Under the pieces are notes generated by a model. The model saw only the letters and a program-made list of their open reading frames with translations, searched no databases and was not told the DNA's origin. Shown here one piece after another: positions 17,575-26,757 of a stretch of DNA of 64,000 nt. The stretch spans positions 62,001-126,000 of the forward strand of contig NZ_CANNFH010000003.1 in assembly GCF_947503875.1 (NCBI RefSeq). Direction: 5' to 3'. Source of the stretch: an uncultured Polaribacter sp. Its GTDB lineage: Bacteria > Bacteroidota > Bacteroidia > Flavobacteriales > Flavobacteriaceae. Position 1 is the stretch's first letter. The number at the start of each line of letters is the position of its first letter. Made by a program: the position numbers and the translations under genes.

Positions 17575-18390
17575 TTAGCTCCAAAACTCCCTTTGCTTAT
17601 TTAACTTCTCTTCTTCATTCATATATTCTTCTGCCTCTTTTGGAGACAATACTTTTAAGAAAGACGGATGTTGCTCTATTGCATATTCTATTTTTGTTAC
17701 AATATCTGCAACTTCTTCATTTTCATAATCTATTTCTAATGGTTCTTTTATAACCATAGACTGTAAAACATTTCTTTTTTTAATCATTAATCCTTTTTTA
17801 TCAAAAGAACGTCTAAAACCGTCTATAACTATTGGTACAACAATAGGTTTACATGTTTTTATAATATGCGCAGTACCTCTTCTAATGGGTTTAAAAGGGG
17901 TTGTTGTGCCTTGTGGAAACGTAATTACCCAACCATCTCTTATAGCTTTTTGTATATTAGAAATATCAGAATTTTTTACTTGTCTATTTACATTTTTACC
18001 TGCACTACGCCAGGTTCTATCAATAGAAACCGATCCTGCATAAGCAAAAATTTTAGGAAGCAAACCCGCTTTCATAGTTTCTCCTGCAGCCACAAAATAA
18101 ACATTCAACTTAGGATTCCAAATATAACCAACATTTTTAATACTATCGTCTCTACCCTTTAAAGCAGCATTAAAAACATGAAACATAGCTGCAACATCTG
18201 CAAAATAAGTTTGATGATTTGAGATAAATAAAACGTTTTTATCTGGTAAATTTCTCAATATATTCGAGCCTTCTATCTGCAAATTATTAAACTTACGATA
18301 TCTCCCGTGAGATATTAGTCCAAAAATCCGAATTATCCATTTCTTAAAAAGTAAAATGTGTCCGAAAGGATTTCTCTTTAATAAAGGCAT
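17575..18390 (-). CDS. 1-acyl-sn-glycerol-3-phosphate acyltransferase (PlsC family)
   Basis: 271 aa. The NHQTYFAD motif is the catalytic H-x4-D of glycerolipid acyltransferases. FPQGTTTP is block III, with Gln in place of the usual Glu (FPEGT), and IVVPIVIDGFRR matches block IV. There is a short hydrophobic N-terminal region. Adds an acyl chain in phospholipid or aminolipid synthesis; the FPQGT variant suggests a different acceptor or acyl donor from canonical PlsC, which is inference. A TAAGTTTG -7-like element lies at 18419-18426 on the minus strand. Confidence 0.85.
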   Translation of the reverse strand: MPLLKRNPFGHILLFKKWIIRIFGLISHGRYRKFNNLQIEGSNILRNLPDKNVLFISNHQTYFADVAAMFHVFNAALKGRDDSIKNVGYIWNPKLNVYFVAAGETMKAGLLPKIFAYAGSVSIDRTWRSAGKNVNRQVKNSDISNIQKAIRDGWVITFPQGTTTPFKPIRRGTAHIIKTCKPIVVPIVIDGFRRSFDKKGLMIKKRNVLQSMVIKEPLEIDYENEEVADIVTKIEYAIEQHPSFLKVLSPKEAEEYMNEEEKLNKQREFWS

Positions 18391-18418
18391 TTTATTTATT
18401 TTATTTTTTTGCTAAAAG

Positions 18419-18426
18419 CAAACTTA
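18419..18426 (-). promoter_or_regulatory. -7 promoter element of the PlsC-like gene
   Basis: Minus-strand TAAGTTTG fits TAnnTTTG, about 28 bp before the ATG at 18390. Confidence 0.4.
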
Positions 18427-18444
18427 CAAAACAAATTATAAAAT

Positions 18445-19074
18445 TTAGTACTTTATTAGCTCTTTAATTTCAGAGAGCATCATTGCTGTTGCTCCCCAAA
18501 CAATATAATTATTAAACTTAAAACACGGTACGTCTGCTATATTCATATAAGAAGTCTTTATTCTTCTAGTAGCTAAAAAACTATCATTAATGAGATTTTC
18601 TGCTAAAACTTCTATTGTGCTTTCTACTTCATAATTTGTAATTAATGTTGGCCTTTTGTCTAAATATGCCAAATATGGCGTTACTAAAAAGTTACTTGGC
18701 GGTATATAGACTTCTGTTAACTCTCTAATTATGTCTAATTTAGAAACTGTTACACCAACCTCTTCAAAAGTTTCTCTAAGCGCAGTTTCTTGTAAATTTT
18801 TATCCAATACATCTACTTTACCTCCAGGGAAACTAATTTGGGCAGAATGTGCACCTTTATAAGTAGCACGTTCCGTTAAAAGAAAGGTAGCTTCATTTTT
18901 CTTATTTGGATAAAACAAAGCTAAAACTGCCGCTCTTTTAGGGTTTTTAATTTTTATTTTATTAGCATCGTAACGTAAACGTAATTCTGGGGCTAATTTA
19001 AATTGCGCATCTAAACCACCTAATGTTTTTGTTTTATAAGCTTCTATTCTATTTTTAAACTCTTTAAAATTCAA
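18445..19074 (-). CDS. Nudix hydrolase, CoA pyrophosphatase type
   Basis: 209 aa. The upstream NuCoA signature LLTERATYKGAHSAQISFPG joins the Nudix box, which ends ETALRETFEEVGV. The combination is diagnostic of NudL/PCD1-type enzymes that cleave CoA to 3',5'-ADP and phosphopantetheine. The frame starts with TTG at 19074; an in-frame stop lies three codons upstream, so no ATG alternative exists. It is immediately upstream of the acyltransferase on the same strand (54 bp), possibly an operon. Confidence 0.88.
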   Translation of the reverse strand: MNFKEFKNRIEAYKTKTLGGLDAQFKLAPELRLRYDANKIKIKNPKRAAVLALFYPNKKNEATFLLTERATYKGAHSAQISFPGGKVDVLDKNLQETALRETFEEVGVTVSKLDIIRELTEVYIPPSNFLVTPYLAYLDKRPTLITNYEVESTIEVLAENLINDSFLATRRIKTSYMNIADVPCFKFNNYIVWGATAMMLSEIKELIKY

Positions 19075-19155
19075 AATAAATTACTATTTTTAATAAAATG
19101 ATGCTTGCTTTAACTATAAAGTTCTTTTTGGCAAGAATTTTGACCACTTTCAAAT

Positions 19156-19422
19156 ATGAATAATAAATATAAGAAATTACTAGCTAGTATTGCCTTAGAT
19201 GCTGTTGGTTTAGTACCTTTTTTACCTTTTGACTTATTTTGGGCTCCCATATCTGGTTATTTAATGACAAAAATGTATAAAGGAACCGAAGGAAAGATTG
19301 CGGGTATTGTAAGTTTTGTTGAAGAAATTTTACCTTTTGACTTTCTACCAACATTTACCATTATGTGGTTATATACTTACATCATAAAAAAACAAAAAAA
19401 AGAAATTTTAATTGAGGGCTAA
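19156..19422 (+). CDS. Small membrane protein of unknown function
   Basis: 88 aa with two hydrophobic segments (ALDAVGLVPFLPFDLFWAPI; ILPFDFLPTFTIMWLYTYII) separated by a short Lys/Gly loop and ending in a Lys-rich tail. The repeated PFD/P motifs resemble small Bacteroidota membrane proteins. Divergent from the Nudix gene, with no functional link seen. Confidence 0.65.
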   Translation: MNNKYKKLLASIALDAVGLVPFLPFDLFWAPISGYLMTKMYKGTEGKIAGIVSFVEEILPFDFLPTFTIMWLYTYIIKKQKKEILIEG

Positions 19423-19555
19423 ATTTAATTAAAAGTGTATTTTACATGACGATTTTACTTAAAAATTACAACGTACTTTTTAAAGTTTTCTATAAAATTG
19501 TATGAATCTTATTTTAGTTTGAGATGGTTTAAAAGCCTTCTACAGCAATTAATAA

Positions 19556-19867
19556 TTAGTTTTCTTTTTTAAATAAAAAACCTAATCCTAATCTGCTTAA
19601 AAACTTTTTCTCAAAAGCCCAAAAGAATTTAAATTGACCAAACAACCAACCCACAAATGGCAGTGTTAATTGATATATAGGGAAAATAAGTAATATTCTT
19701 AATGGATAATACAACCAAGCAGAAACTATTTCTGGGCTTAAACCTAAAAAAGAAGTTACTGGTTTTGCTACCCAAGCAGCAAAAGAGCCGTTAATGGCAA
19801 ATACAACAAAAATTGCTAATAGAGACCAATTACTATCTATGTCCCAATGTTCTTTTAATTTATCCAT
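19556..19867 (-). CDS. DUF6787 family small membrane protein
   Basis: 103 aa. Matches what I recall of the Bacteroidota family DUF6787: N-terminal KEHWDIDSNWSLLAIFVVFA, a central LYYPLRILLIFPIYQ and GWLFGQFKFFWAFEKKFL. Two to three membrane segments. Function unknown. A -7-like element is present at 19875-19882. Confidence 0.75.
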   Translation of the reverse strand: MDKLKEHWDIDSNWSLLAIFVVFAINGSFAAWVAKPVTSFLGLSPEIVSAWLYYPLRILLIFPIYQLTLPFVGWLFGQFKFFWAFEKKFLSRLGLGFLFKKEN

Positions 19868-19874
19868 ATTAGCG

Positions 19875-19882
19875 CAAAATTA
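19875..19882 (-). promoter_or_regulatory. -7-like element of the DUF6787 gene
   Basis: Minus-strand TAATTTTG fits TAnnTTTG, seven bases before the ATG, so the leader would be very short. Confidence 0.35.
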
Positions 19883-19907
19883 CAATTAGCAAACGGATAT
19901 AAGAAAT

Positions 19908-22900
19908 TTACTCAATAATAATTTTTTTAGAAATAATATTTTTTCCTGTTTTTACTTTAACAAAATAAATTCCTGTTTTAAAATTATTAGTTGCTATAAT
20001 TTTCTCTTTTAAACTTTCTCTAGTTGTATTGTATTTTATTTTTTGACCAATTGCGTTAAATATCTCAACTGTTTCTATGGCGTCTTTAAAAACTTTTACG
20101 GTTAATAATTCATTTAAATTGTATATCGTACTTTTATCTAAAATATCTTTTGTTAGAGATAGCGTTTCTGATTTAAAAGTGATAAAAAACCGATCATCAA
20201 AAGTACCTGATGCTATGTTAATTTTTACATCTTTATTATTTAAGAGATGGTAAGTCTCTGTAAAACTATCATACAAATAAGTGTCTGCATCTAAATTACT
20301 TTCATCTATTTTAAACGTAACTGCTCTATCTAAATCACTTTTTAAGGTAATAGGAATTTGTAAGTCTATGTTAAAATCTTCTATTCCGGTAATTACAAAA
20401 GGTGCTTGTGAATCTTCTACTTTTAAAGCAATATCTGTTGGTTTATAATCCCACATTACAGCATCAAAACCATTTTCAAATTTATTTGTAAGTCCTCTAA
20501 ATCCAATAGCTAATTGCCTGTGAAAGGTTTCATTTTCTAAGAGAAATTCAAAACCTATTCTTAAAATTGGAAACTCTTCTACTTTTTTATCAAGATTAGT
20601 TTTTCCAAAAAACACAGTGTTTGTATCGGTTACATCAAAAACTCTTAGATTATTATTAAAAGTTATGGTACCACCTGTATCAGAAGCTTGCACAAAAAAA
20701 CCTTGTCCTACTGCTATATTTTGCCCAGGAATTTTAGCGCCAGCTCCAATTTCACTTGCAGAAACTCCCATACCTATAACTCTTGTTGCATAACCACCCA
20801 AATATTGTGCTCTAATATGCGAAGTATCTGGACCAGATTCATAAAAATATAAAGTCCCTATAATACTTCCAGCTGTTGTTGCATTATCTAAAATAAAAGT
20901 ATCTGCATTAATTGGAGACGGGTAAGGATTTCCAAGAAGACTGTAAGTACCAGTAGCAGCGTCAAAAGCATCTATTTCAGTGGTATATTCTCCATCATTA
21001 GGTGTTCCTAAAAAGGTATAGTTTTGCCCTAAAGAATTTCCTGTACTTTTTTTATTGAAGCCTTCTGTTGGTGTAAAACTAGAATTTTCATCAATATTTA
21101 CAGTAAAATCTGAACTATTAGTAAATTTAGCAATCCACCTATTACTTATGGTTATAGGTACTGTAGTATCATCTCCATCTAAACCAGGCGTAAACTGAAT
21201 ATCTAAAGGAGTGTTTGTTGCTGTTAATTGTGTAGTACCATCTTTAAATACACCGGCTAAACTGTATGTTTTACCGTCTGTTGTTACTGGTGAACCCCAA
21301 TAACCACTTTGATAAACATTGGTTAACGTACCTCTTACATCTTTATACAAGTTACCATTTCCAGAAACATTTCTAATTCCTGTGTGTGTTTGCCTTAATT
21401 GCGATGAACCTAGTAAACGTAAATCGCCCTCTAATTCTAATGCATTTGTTACTGTTAATTCTACACCATCTGCTATAGTTAATGTTTGTCCACTTTCTAC
21501 ATGTAAACAATCGCAATTTGTATTTGCGGTAATTGTAATATCTTCTTGTATACGAATTCCTAATAATAAATCTGTTGCACTATCATCTGGAACACCACCA
21601 TTATTACCACCGACCCAACTTCCGTTGTAAACAATTTCATTATCAGTACACTCAATGAAATCGAAAGTTAAAAAGTCTGTATATCCAACCGCAAAATCTA
21701 CATCAACAGCATTGGAGCTTGTAAAAGCAGCATCTGTAAAAGTAAATTCTAAATTGGCTGCAGCTTCGTCACTATTAAGGTGACTGTCTGCTTTTCCTGT
21801 AAATGTTAAGGTTAAAACTGTATCTCCATTAGACAATGTAAAAATTGGTGTTAAGCCTTCTGGTAAGTTTGCAATTATAAATTCCGTCCCTTCATCTAGT
21901 AAATTATCACCATCTGTATCTGCAAAAGTATCTCCATTTAAGGTAATTACTAAGGGTGATGTTACAGTATCTATAGAACCGTCATTTGGTGTCTCTCGAA
22001 AAATACCTGTAGTTGCATACTCATAAATACTATCTCCTTGATTTCCTGATATGAAAAACTTAGAACCACTATTGTTAAATACAATTCCCGAAGGTATAAC
22101 ATCTTGAGCAGCTATAGATATATTTTGAACGAAAGTTGGTGCCACTGTTAACACATCATAAGCAGAAGCTAAGGCATATTCATTAATATCATCTCTTTGA
22201 TTTCCAACTACAAAAAGAGAAAGACCGTCATTACTAAAAGTCATTCCTAATGGTGCATTGTCTTCGGATGATACAGAAAACCTACCTGTTGGACCAGATG
22301 TTATACCTGTTAAATCAAAAGGTGAAGGCAATGTGTAAACAATAACATCATTAAGAGCTGTGTTCACGGTATCATTTCCCAAAACAAATAGCAACGTTCC
22401 AACATCATTAAAGGTTATACTTGTGGCATTATTATCATCTGCAGAAATATCAAAAGCTGCAAGATGAGTAACCGTAGATGTTAAATCATAAGGAGTTGAA
22501 AGAGAATATTCATTCACTTCGTCACCACTAGTACCTACAATATAAAATATTAAACCTGTGTTGTTAAAAGCCATACCTCTTGGGTTTGACTCTTCATCTG
22601 ATACTGAATAGGAATCCTCAAAAATAGCACTGCTTATATCATAGGCCACTGGTAACGTATATTGTGCAATTTTATTAAAATTGTCTCCAACAACATACAT
22701 CTTTGTTCCATCATTATTAAAAAGTACATCTTGCGGAGATCTATCAAAAGAAAGTACCTTGTAATTATTAATTAAAGAAACCGTTGAAGTAAAATCGAAA
22801 TTATTTGACAATGTGTATTCATTTACATCATCTCCATCTGAACCAATAATGTAAAATTTACTACCTGTATTATTAAAAAGGATATCTTGTGGTAGTATTT

Positions 22901-23699
22901 CTTCTGTATCAATTGGAAAAACAGAGGAATGTGAAGCAGCGGATAAATCAAACTGATTTCCTGAAGAAAAAGTAAAAATGTTTACTTCATCTCCATTTTG
23001 CCCAGTAATATACATTTCACTACCATCGTTATTAAAAGTTATTCCTCTTGGATTGCCTTCAAAAGCATTAATGTTTAATTCATTTATTACTCCACCAACT
23101 GCTGCTGTAGATACATCATAATTTACGGTTAAATCAAACTCATAAACCCTATCTCTATTCCTATCAACCACATATAACTTTGAACCATTATTATTAAAAG
23201 CAATTCCTTGTGGTCTATTTGCATTTGAACTGTCAAAAGCAAAAACAGCAGCTTCAAAATCAAAAACATCAGTAAAAACCGCTGTAGAAACATCCCAGTT
23301 TATAGACAAATCATATTCAGTAATATCATTACCTGTATCTCCTGTGATGTACATTTTTGAACCTGTATCGTTAAACGTAACATCATGTGGGTTTGTATCT
23401 TGCCCTTCTACAGATATAAAACCATCTATACCAGAAATGGTTGATAAATCGTATGCAACAGATAAATTATGTTGTACTACAAAATCTCCACCAGCACCAA
23501 CAGTATAAAATTTAGTACCATTATCTCCAAACTCCATTCCTGTAGGCGAAATTTCATGAGATATTAAAGCAATAGCATCTACAAAATTAGGGGAAGAAAT
23601 ATCAAAAAGATTTGCACCAGAATAATCTAAACTTTGTGCGAAAGAGAATGTAGTAAAAAAAAATATTACTACGGCTATAACATTTTTTGTTCTTTTCAT
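19908..23699 (-). CDS. Large T9SS-secreted surface protein with ten ~50-aa beta-propeller-like repeats
   Basis: 1263 aa from the ATG at 23699, which gives a clean signal peptide (RTKNVIAVVIFFFTTFSFAQ). The frame extends further upstream, but a -7 element lies inside that extension. Ten imperfect repeats (first about 570 residues) share a core like FNNDGTKMYVVGxxGDxVxEY followed by LSxxYDxSTA, which suggests one or more beta-propellers. A DTDGDNLLDEG calcium-like loop and sheet-rich stalk follow. The C-terminal 90 residues (for example VEIFNAIGQKI, FKTGIYFVKVKTG, KKIIIE) form a T9SS sorting domain, probably type C. Cargo of the type IX secretion system; ligand unknown. PorX, its likely regulator, is encoded at 61573. 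Confidence 0.9.
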   Translation of the reverse strand: MKRTKNVIAVVIFFFTTFSFAQSLDYSGANLFDISSPNFVDAIALISHEISPTGMEFGDNGTKFYTVGAGGDFVVQHNLSVAYDLSTISGIDGFISVEGQDTNPHDVTFNDTGSKMYITGDTGNDITEYDLSINWDVSTAVFTDVFDFEAAVFAFDSSNANRPQGIAFNNNGSKLYVVDRNRDRVYEFDLTVNYDVSTAAVGGVINELNINAFEGNPRGITFNNDGSEMYITGQNGDEVNIFTFSSGNQFDLSAASHSSVFPIDTEEILPQDILFNNTGSKFYIIGSDGDDVNEYTLSNNFDFTSTVSLINNYKVLSFDRSPQDVLFNNDGTKMYVVGDNFNKIAQYTLPVAYDISSAIFEDSYSVSDEESNPRGMAFNNTGLIFYIVGTSGDEVNEYSLSTPYDLTSTVTHLAAFDISADDNNATSITFNDVGTLLFVLGNDTVNTALNDVIVYTLPSPFDLTGITSGPTGRFSVSSEDNAPLGMTFSNDGLSLFVVGNQRDDINEYALASAYDVLTVAPTFVQNISIAAQDVIPSGIVFNNSGSKFFISGNQGDSIYEYATTGIFRETPNDGSIDTVTSPLVITLNGDTFADTDGDNLLDEGTEFIIANLPEGLTPIFTLSNGDTVLTLTFTGKADSHLNSDEAAANLEFTFTDAAFTSSNAVDVDFAVGYTDFLTFDFIECTDNEIVYNGSWVGGNNGGVPDDSATDLLLGIRIQEDITITANTNCDCLHVESGQTLTIADGVELTVTNALELEGDLRLLGSSQLRQTHTGIRNVSGNGNLYKDVRGTLTNVYQSGYWGSPVTTDGKTYSLAGVFKDGTTQLTATNTPLDIQFTPGLDGDDTTVPITISNRWIAKFTNSSDFTVNIDENSSFTPTEGFNKKSTGNSLGQNYTFLGTPNDGEYTTEIDAFDAATGTYSLLGNPYPSPINADTFILDNATTAGSIIGTLYFYESGPDTSHIRAQYLGGYATRVIGMGVSASEIGAGAKIPGQNIAVGQGFFVQASDTGGTITFNNNLRVFDVTDTNTVFFGKTNLDKKVEEFPILRIGFEFLLENETFHRQLAIGFRGLTNKFENGFDAVMWDYKPTDIALKVEDSQAPFVITGIEDFNIDLQIPITLKSDLDRAVTFKIDESNLDADTYLYDSFTETYHLLNNKDVKINIASGTFDDRFFITFKSETLSLTKDILDKSTIYNLNELLTVKVFKDAIETVEIFNAIGQKIKYNTTRESLKEKIIATNNFKTGIYFVKVKTGKNIISKKIIIE

Positions 23700-23736
23700 G
23701 TGTAATCCTTTAAATGCGGGGGAACACAAAATGAAA

Positions 23737-23744
23737 CAAATATA
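23737..23744 (-). promoter_or_regulatory. -7 promoter element of the T9SS cargo gene
   Basis: Minus-strand TATATTTG fits TAnnTTTG, 37 bp before the ATG at 23699. It supports that start over the longer frame. Confidence 0.5.
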
Positions 23745-23776
23745 CAAAAAAAAAAAAATATAAAACTTTAACTCAC

Positions 23777-24601
23777 TTATTTTCTGTTTCTAAACATTAA
23801 CCAAACACCTATTAACACTAAAGGAATACTTAAAACTTGGCCAGTATTTAACGGACTAAAAAACCAATCTTCTCCCCTTTCTTGCACTTGTGGCTCTTTT
23901 AAGAATTCTATTACAAAACGTAAAGACCATAAAACAACCATAAAAAGACCAAAAAGGAAACCTGTTTGTTGTTTCTTATCTGTTTTCCAATACAAGTGCC
24001 ACATTGCAAAGAATAAAATTAAATAGCTAAAGGCTTCGTACAACTGCGTTGGATGCCTTGCCGCGGTTTCTCCTGCTGCTTTAAAAATTACACCAAAATT
24101 AGAACCGCTTTCTTTTCCATAAATTTCTGAATTGAAAAAATTACCAAAACGTATAAAAAACCCTGCTAATGCCACCATAATTGCTAATCTATCTAAAATA
24201 AACAACCAAGGTTTTTGTAAATGTTTTTTAGCATAAAAGTACATTGCTATTGGAATACCAATTGCTGCACCATGACTTGCAAAACCTGTAAAACCTGTAA
24301 ATTTCCAACCTTCTGCGGATTTTTTAAATGGTAAAATAATTTCTAACAAGTTATACTGATAATAATCCCAACTATAAAAGAAAACATCTCCCAAACGCAT
24401 ACCAATTAACATAGAGATAAATACATACATAAATAGTGGATCCATTTTTTCTACTGGAATTTTATCTTCTCTATAGATTTTTTTCATGAATCTTAAACCC
24501 AATAAAAAAGCGGCTACAAACATTAAACTGTACCATCTAATTACAAAAAAACCTAAATCTATTCCTATGGAAGGATTCCACTCTATTGCTAAAAAATTCA
24601 T
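23777..24601 (-). CDS. lgt: Prolipoprotein diacylglyceryl transferase
   Basis: 274 aa, seven membrane segments. Transfers diacylglyceryl from phosphatidylglycerol to the lipobox cysteine of prelipoproteins, the first step of lipoprotein maturation. Visible signatures include YSLMFVAAF (periplasmic H/Y motif variant), GFASHGAAIGI, IRFGNFFNSEIYG (the Lgt signature with essential Arg and Asn) and RHPTQLYEA. It is downstream of yidD and cysS on the same strand. Several lipoproteins in this window (41553, 46575, 39926) are potential substrates. Confidence 0.97.
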   Translation of the reverse strand: MNFLAIEWNPSIGIDLGFFVIRWYSLMFVAAFLLGLRFMKKIYREDKIPVEKMDPLFMYVFISMLIGMRLGDVFFYSWDYYQYNLLEIILPFKKSAEGWKFTGFTGFASHGAAIGIPIAMYFYAKKHLQKPWLFILDRLAIMVALAGFFIRFGNFFNSEIYGKESGSNFGVIFKAAGETAARHPTQLYEAFSYLILFFAMWHLYWKTDKKQQTGFLFGLFMVVLWSLRFVIEFLKEPQVQERGEDWFFSPLNTGQVLSIPLVLIGVWLMFRNRK

Positions 24602-24633
24602 ATTTTATGTTTCAATGTTTTAAAATTTACATT

Positions 24634-24641
24634 CAAAGTTA
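24634..24641 (-). promoter_or_regulatory. -7-like element of lgt
   Basis: Minus-strand TAACTTTG fits TAnnTTTG, 32 bp before the lgt ATG, between yidD and lgt. Confidence 0.35.
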
Positions 24642-24659
24642 AAGTCTTGTGTCTTTATT

Positions 24660-24908
24660 CTATTTTCTTATTTCTTTCCCTAACTTTTCTGGCACAGGAT
24701 CATAACCACTACCTCCCCAAGGATGACAACTAAAAATTCTTTTCAAAGATAACCAACCACCGGAAATTAAACCATGTTTTTGCAAAGCTTCTATGGTATA
24801 ATGTGAACAAGTTGGACTGTATCTACAAGTTGCTGGTGTAAATGGTGAAATTGCTACTTGATAAAAACGAACTAATAGTACAAATGGATATGATAGTATT
24901 TTTTTCAA
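24660..24908 (-). CDS. yidD: Membrane protein insertion efficiency factor YidD
   Basis: 82 aa. An amphipathic N terminus precedes the family signature [20 protein letters not shown] and the ending [15 protein letters not shown]. It assists YidC in membrane protein insertion. The start is TTG (revcomp of CAA at 24906-24908): an in-frame stop lies four codons upstream and no ATG is available. In other Bacteroidota it also lies near lgt and cysS. Confidence 0.93.
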   Translation of the reverse strand: MKKILSYPFVLLVRFYQVAISPFTPATCRYSPTCSHYTIEALQKHGLISGGWLSLKRIFSCHPWGGSGYDPVPEKLGKEIRK

Positions 24909-24930
24909 ACTTAATTTTTATTCTTCATTT

Positions 24931-24960
24931 ATGAGATTTCTCCTAACGTCGAAATGACAA
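24931..24960. repeat. Half copy of a dispersed inverted-repeat element
   Basis: GAGATTTCTCC followed by CGTCGAAATGACA matches the right arm of the full elements at 29178-29265 and 39732-39818. No left arm is present here. Confidence 0.7.
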
Positions 24961-25021
24961 TCGTTTTTTACAATTAGTGATACTATTGCGTTATCAGTAT
25001 TACTCACCTTCATTAATAATG

Positions 25022-25081
25022 AAACTCCTTCCCCAGCCTACATTGAGCAAAGTCGAAATAGGAAGGTTGGGATGGGAATTT
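25022..25081. repeat. GC-rich imperfect inverted repeat overlapping the cysS stop codon
   Basis: Arms at 25022-25038 and 25065-25081 match at 12 of 17 positions. The centre contains TTGAGCAAAGTCGAAAT, a sequence typical of dispersed flavobacterial repeats. It is markedly richer in G and C than its surroundings and ends within the cysS stop codon. Confidence 0.5.
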
Positions 25082-26558
25082 AATTCAGAGAAAACGTTGT
25101 GCCTTCTTTACCATCTTTTAACTGAATGCCTAATTCAATTAACTCGTCTCTAATTTGGTCAGACAATGCCCAGTCTTTATTTTCTCTTGCTTCTTTTCTT
25201 AATTTGATTAACAGCTCTACTACTCCATTTATTTTTTCTGAATTGTTTTGCATGTTTTCATTCATCAACCCTAAAACATCAAAAACAAATGCGTTTAAAG
25301 TTTCTTTTAAAATGACTAAATCTTCTGCTGTTAAACTAGCTGTATTTTCTTTTATTTGATTGATAACTTTTACAGCTTCAAACAAATGAGATATTAAAAT
25401 TGGTGTGTTAAAATCGTCATTCATTGCTGCATAACACTCTTTTTTCCAAGTTTTAACATTAAAAGTAGATATTTTAGCTGCTTCAATTTTTTCTAAGAAA
25501 TTAACAGCCTCCAGCAATTTAGCATGTCCTTTTTCTGAAGCCTCTAAAGCATCACCAGAAAAATCTAAAATACTTCTATAATTGGCTTGCATGTTAAAAA
25601 AACGTACAACAGATGCAGAAAATGATTTTGGCAAAATATTGTTTTCTCCAGATAAAATCTGATTTGGTAAAATATAATTTCCAGTAGACTTGGCCATTCT
25701 TTGTCCGTTTAAAGAAAGCATATTGGTGTGCATCCAATAATTTACGGGTTTTACTCCAGAACAGGTTTTAGATTGTGCAATTTCACATTCGTGATGTGGA
25801 AATTTTAAATCCATTCCACCACCATGAATGTCAAAACTTTCGCCTAAATATTTGGTGCTCATTACAGAACATTCTAAATGCCAACCAGGAAAACCATCGC
25901 TCCAAGGAGAAGGCCAACGCATTATATGTTTTTCATCTGCTTTTTTCCAAAGTGCAAAATCTTGTGGATTTTTCTTGTCTGATTGCCCATCTAAAGCTCT
26001 TGTATTGTTTAATAAATCTTCTACTTTTCTTCCAGAAAGAATTCCGTAGTTTTCTTTTTTATTGTATTCGTGAACGTCAAAATATACAGAACCATTTACT
26101 TCATAAGCAAAACCTTTTGCTATGATTTCTTTAATCATTTCTATTTGTTCTACAATATGCCCAGTTGCTGTTGGCTCTATACTTGGTGGTAAAAAATTGT
26201 AGTTTTTTAAAACATCATGAAAATCTACAGTATATCGTTGTACAACTTCCATTGGTTCAACCTGCTCTAAACGTGCTTTTCTTGCAATTTTATCTTCGCC
26301 TTCATCTGCATCGTTTTCTAAATGACCTGCATCTGTAATATTACGTACATAACGCACTTTGTAACCTAAATGCAACAAATATCTATATACAACATCAAAA
26401 AACATAAAAGTTCTTACGTTTCCTAAATGTGCATTGCTATAAACTGTTGGTCCACAGACATACATGCCAACATAACCATCTGTTATGGGTTTAAAATTCT
26501 CTTTAGTTTTACTTAAAGAATTGTATACTTTTAATTGATTTTCTTTGTAACGTTCCAT
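25080..26558 (-). CDS. cysS: Cysteinyl-tRNA synthetase
   Basis: 492 aa, class I synthetase. [13 protein letters not shown] contains the HIGH motif (HLGN) and the first zinc ligand Cys; WHLECS and [18 protein letters not shown] carry the other zinc ligands; MAKSTGN is the KMSKS motif. The C terminus ends in the typical helical anticodon-binding region ([19 protein letters not shown]). The stop codon lies in a GC-rich inverted repeat. yidD and lgt follow on the same strand. Confidence 0.97.
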   Translation of the reverse strand: MERYKENQLKVYNSLSKTKENFKPITDGYVGMYVCGPTVYSNAHLGNVRTFMFFDVVYRYLLHLGYKVRYVRNITDAGHLENDADEGEDKIARKARLEQVEPMEVVQRYTVDFHDVLKNYNFLPPSIEPTATGHIVEQIEMIKEIIAKGFAYEVNGSVYFDVHEYNKKENYGILSGRKVEDLLNNTRALDGQSDKKNPQDFALWKKADEKHIMRWPSPWSDGFPGWHLECSVMSTKYLGESFDIHGGGMDLKFPHHECEIAQSKTCSGVKPVNYWMHTNMLSLNGQRMAKSTGNYILPNQILSGENNILPKSFSASVVRFFNMQANYRSILDFSGDALEASEKGHAKLLEAVNFLEKIEAAKISTFNVKTWKKECYAAMNDDFNTPILISHLFEAVKVINQIKENTASLTAEDLVILKETLNAFVFDVLGLMNENMQNNSEKINGVVELLIKLRKEARENKDWALSDQIRDELIELGIQLKDGKEGTTFSLN

Positions 26559-26757
26559 TAAAAAAAGTGACTATTAACAGAGGATAAAGATAGACACTTT
26601 ATTGAGAATAGAGAAATGGAAATTAAGGGAAGTTTTTATATCATTTAAAGAGAATACTTTCTCTTTATTTTGAATAAATTAAACTTCTTAAATTTTTAAG
26701 GGATTCCTTTAATAAACTATTGATTAATTGCTTATTTTTACTTAAAATATTGTTTTA

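Noticed and set aside
23700..23747. Longer start of the T9SS cargo protein
   Set aside because: It would place residues before the signal peptide and contains the -7 element; the ATG at 23699 is better.
24906..24913. TAAGTTTG promoter box at the yidD start
   Set aside because: It overlaps the only usable TTG start; transcription from it would begin inside the gene, so it is probably coincidence.
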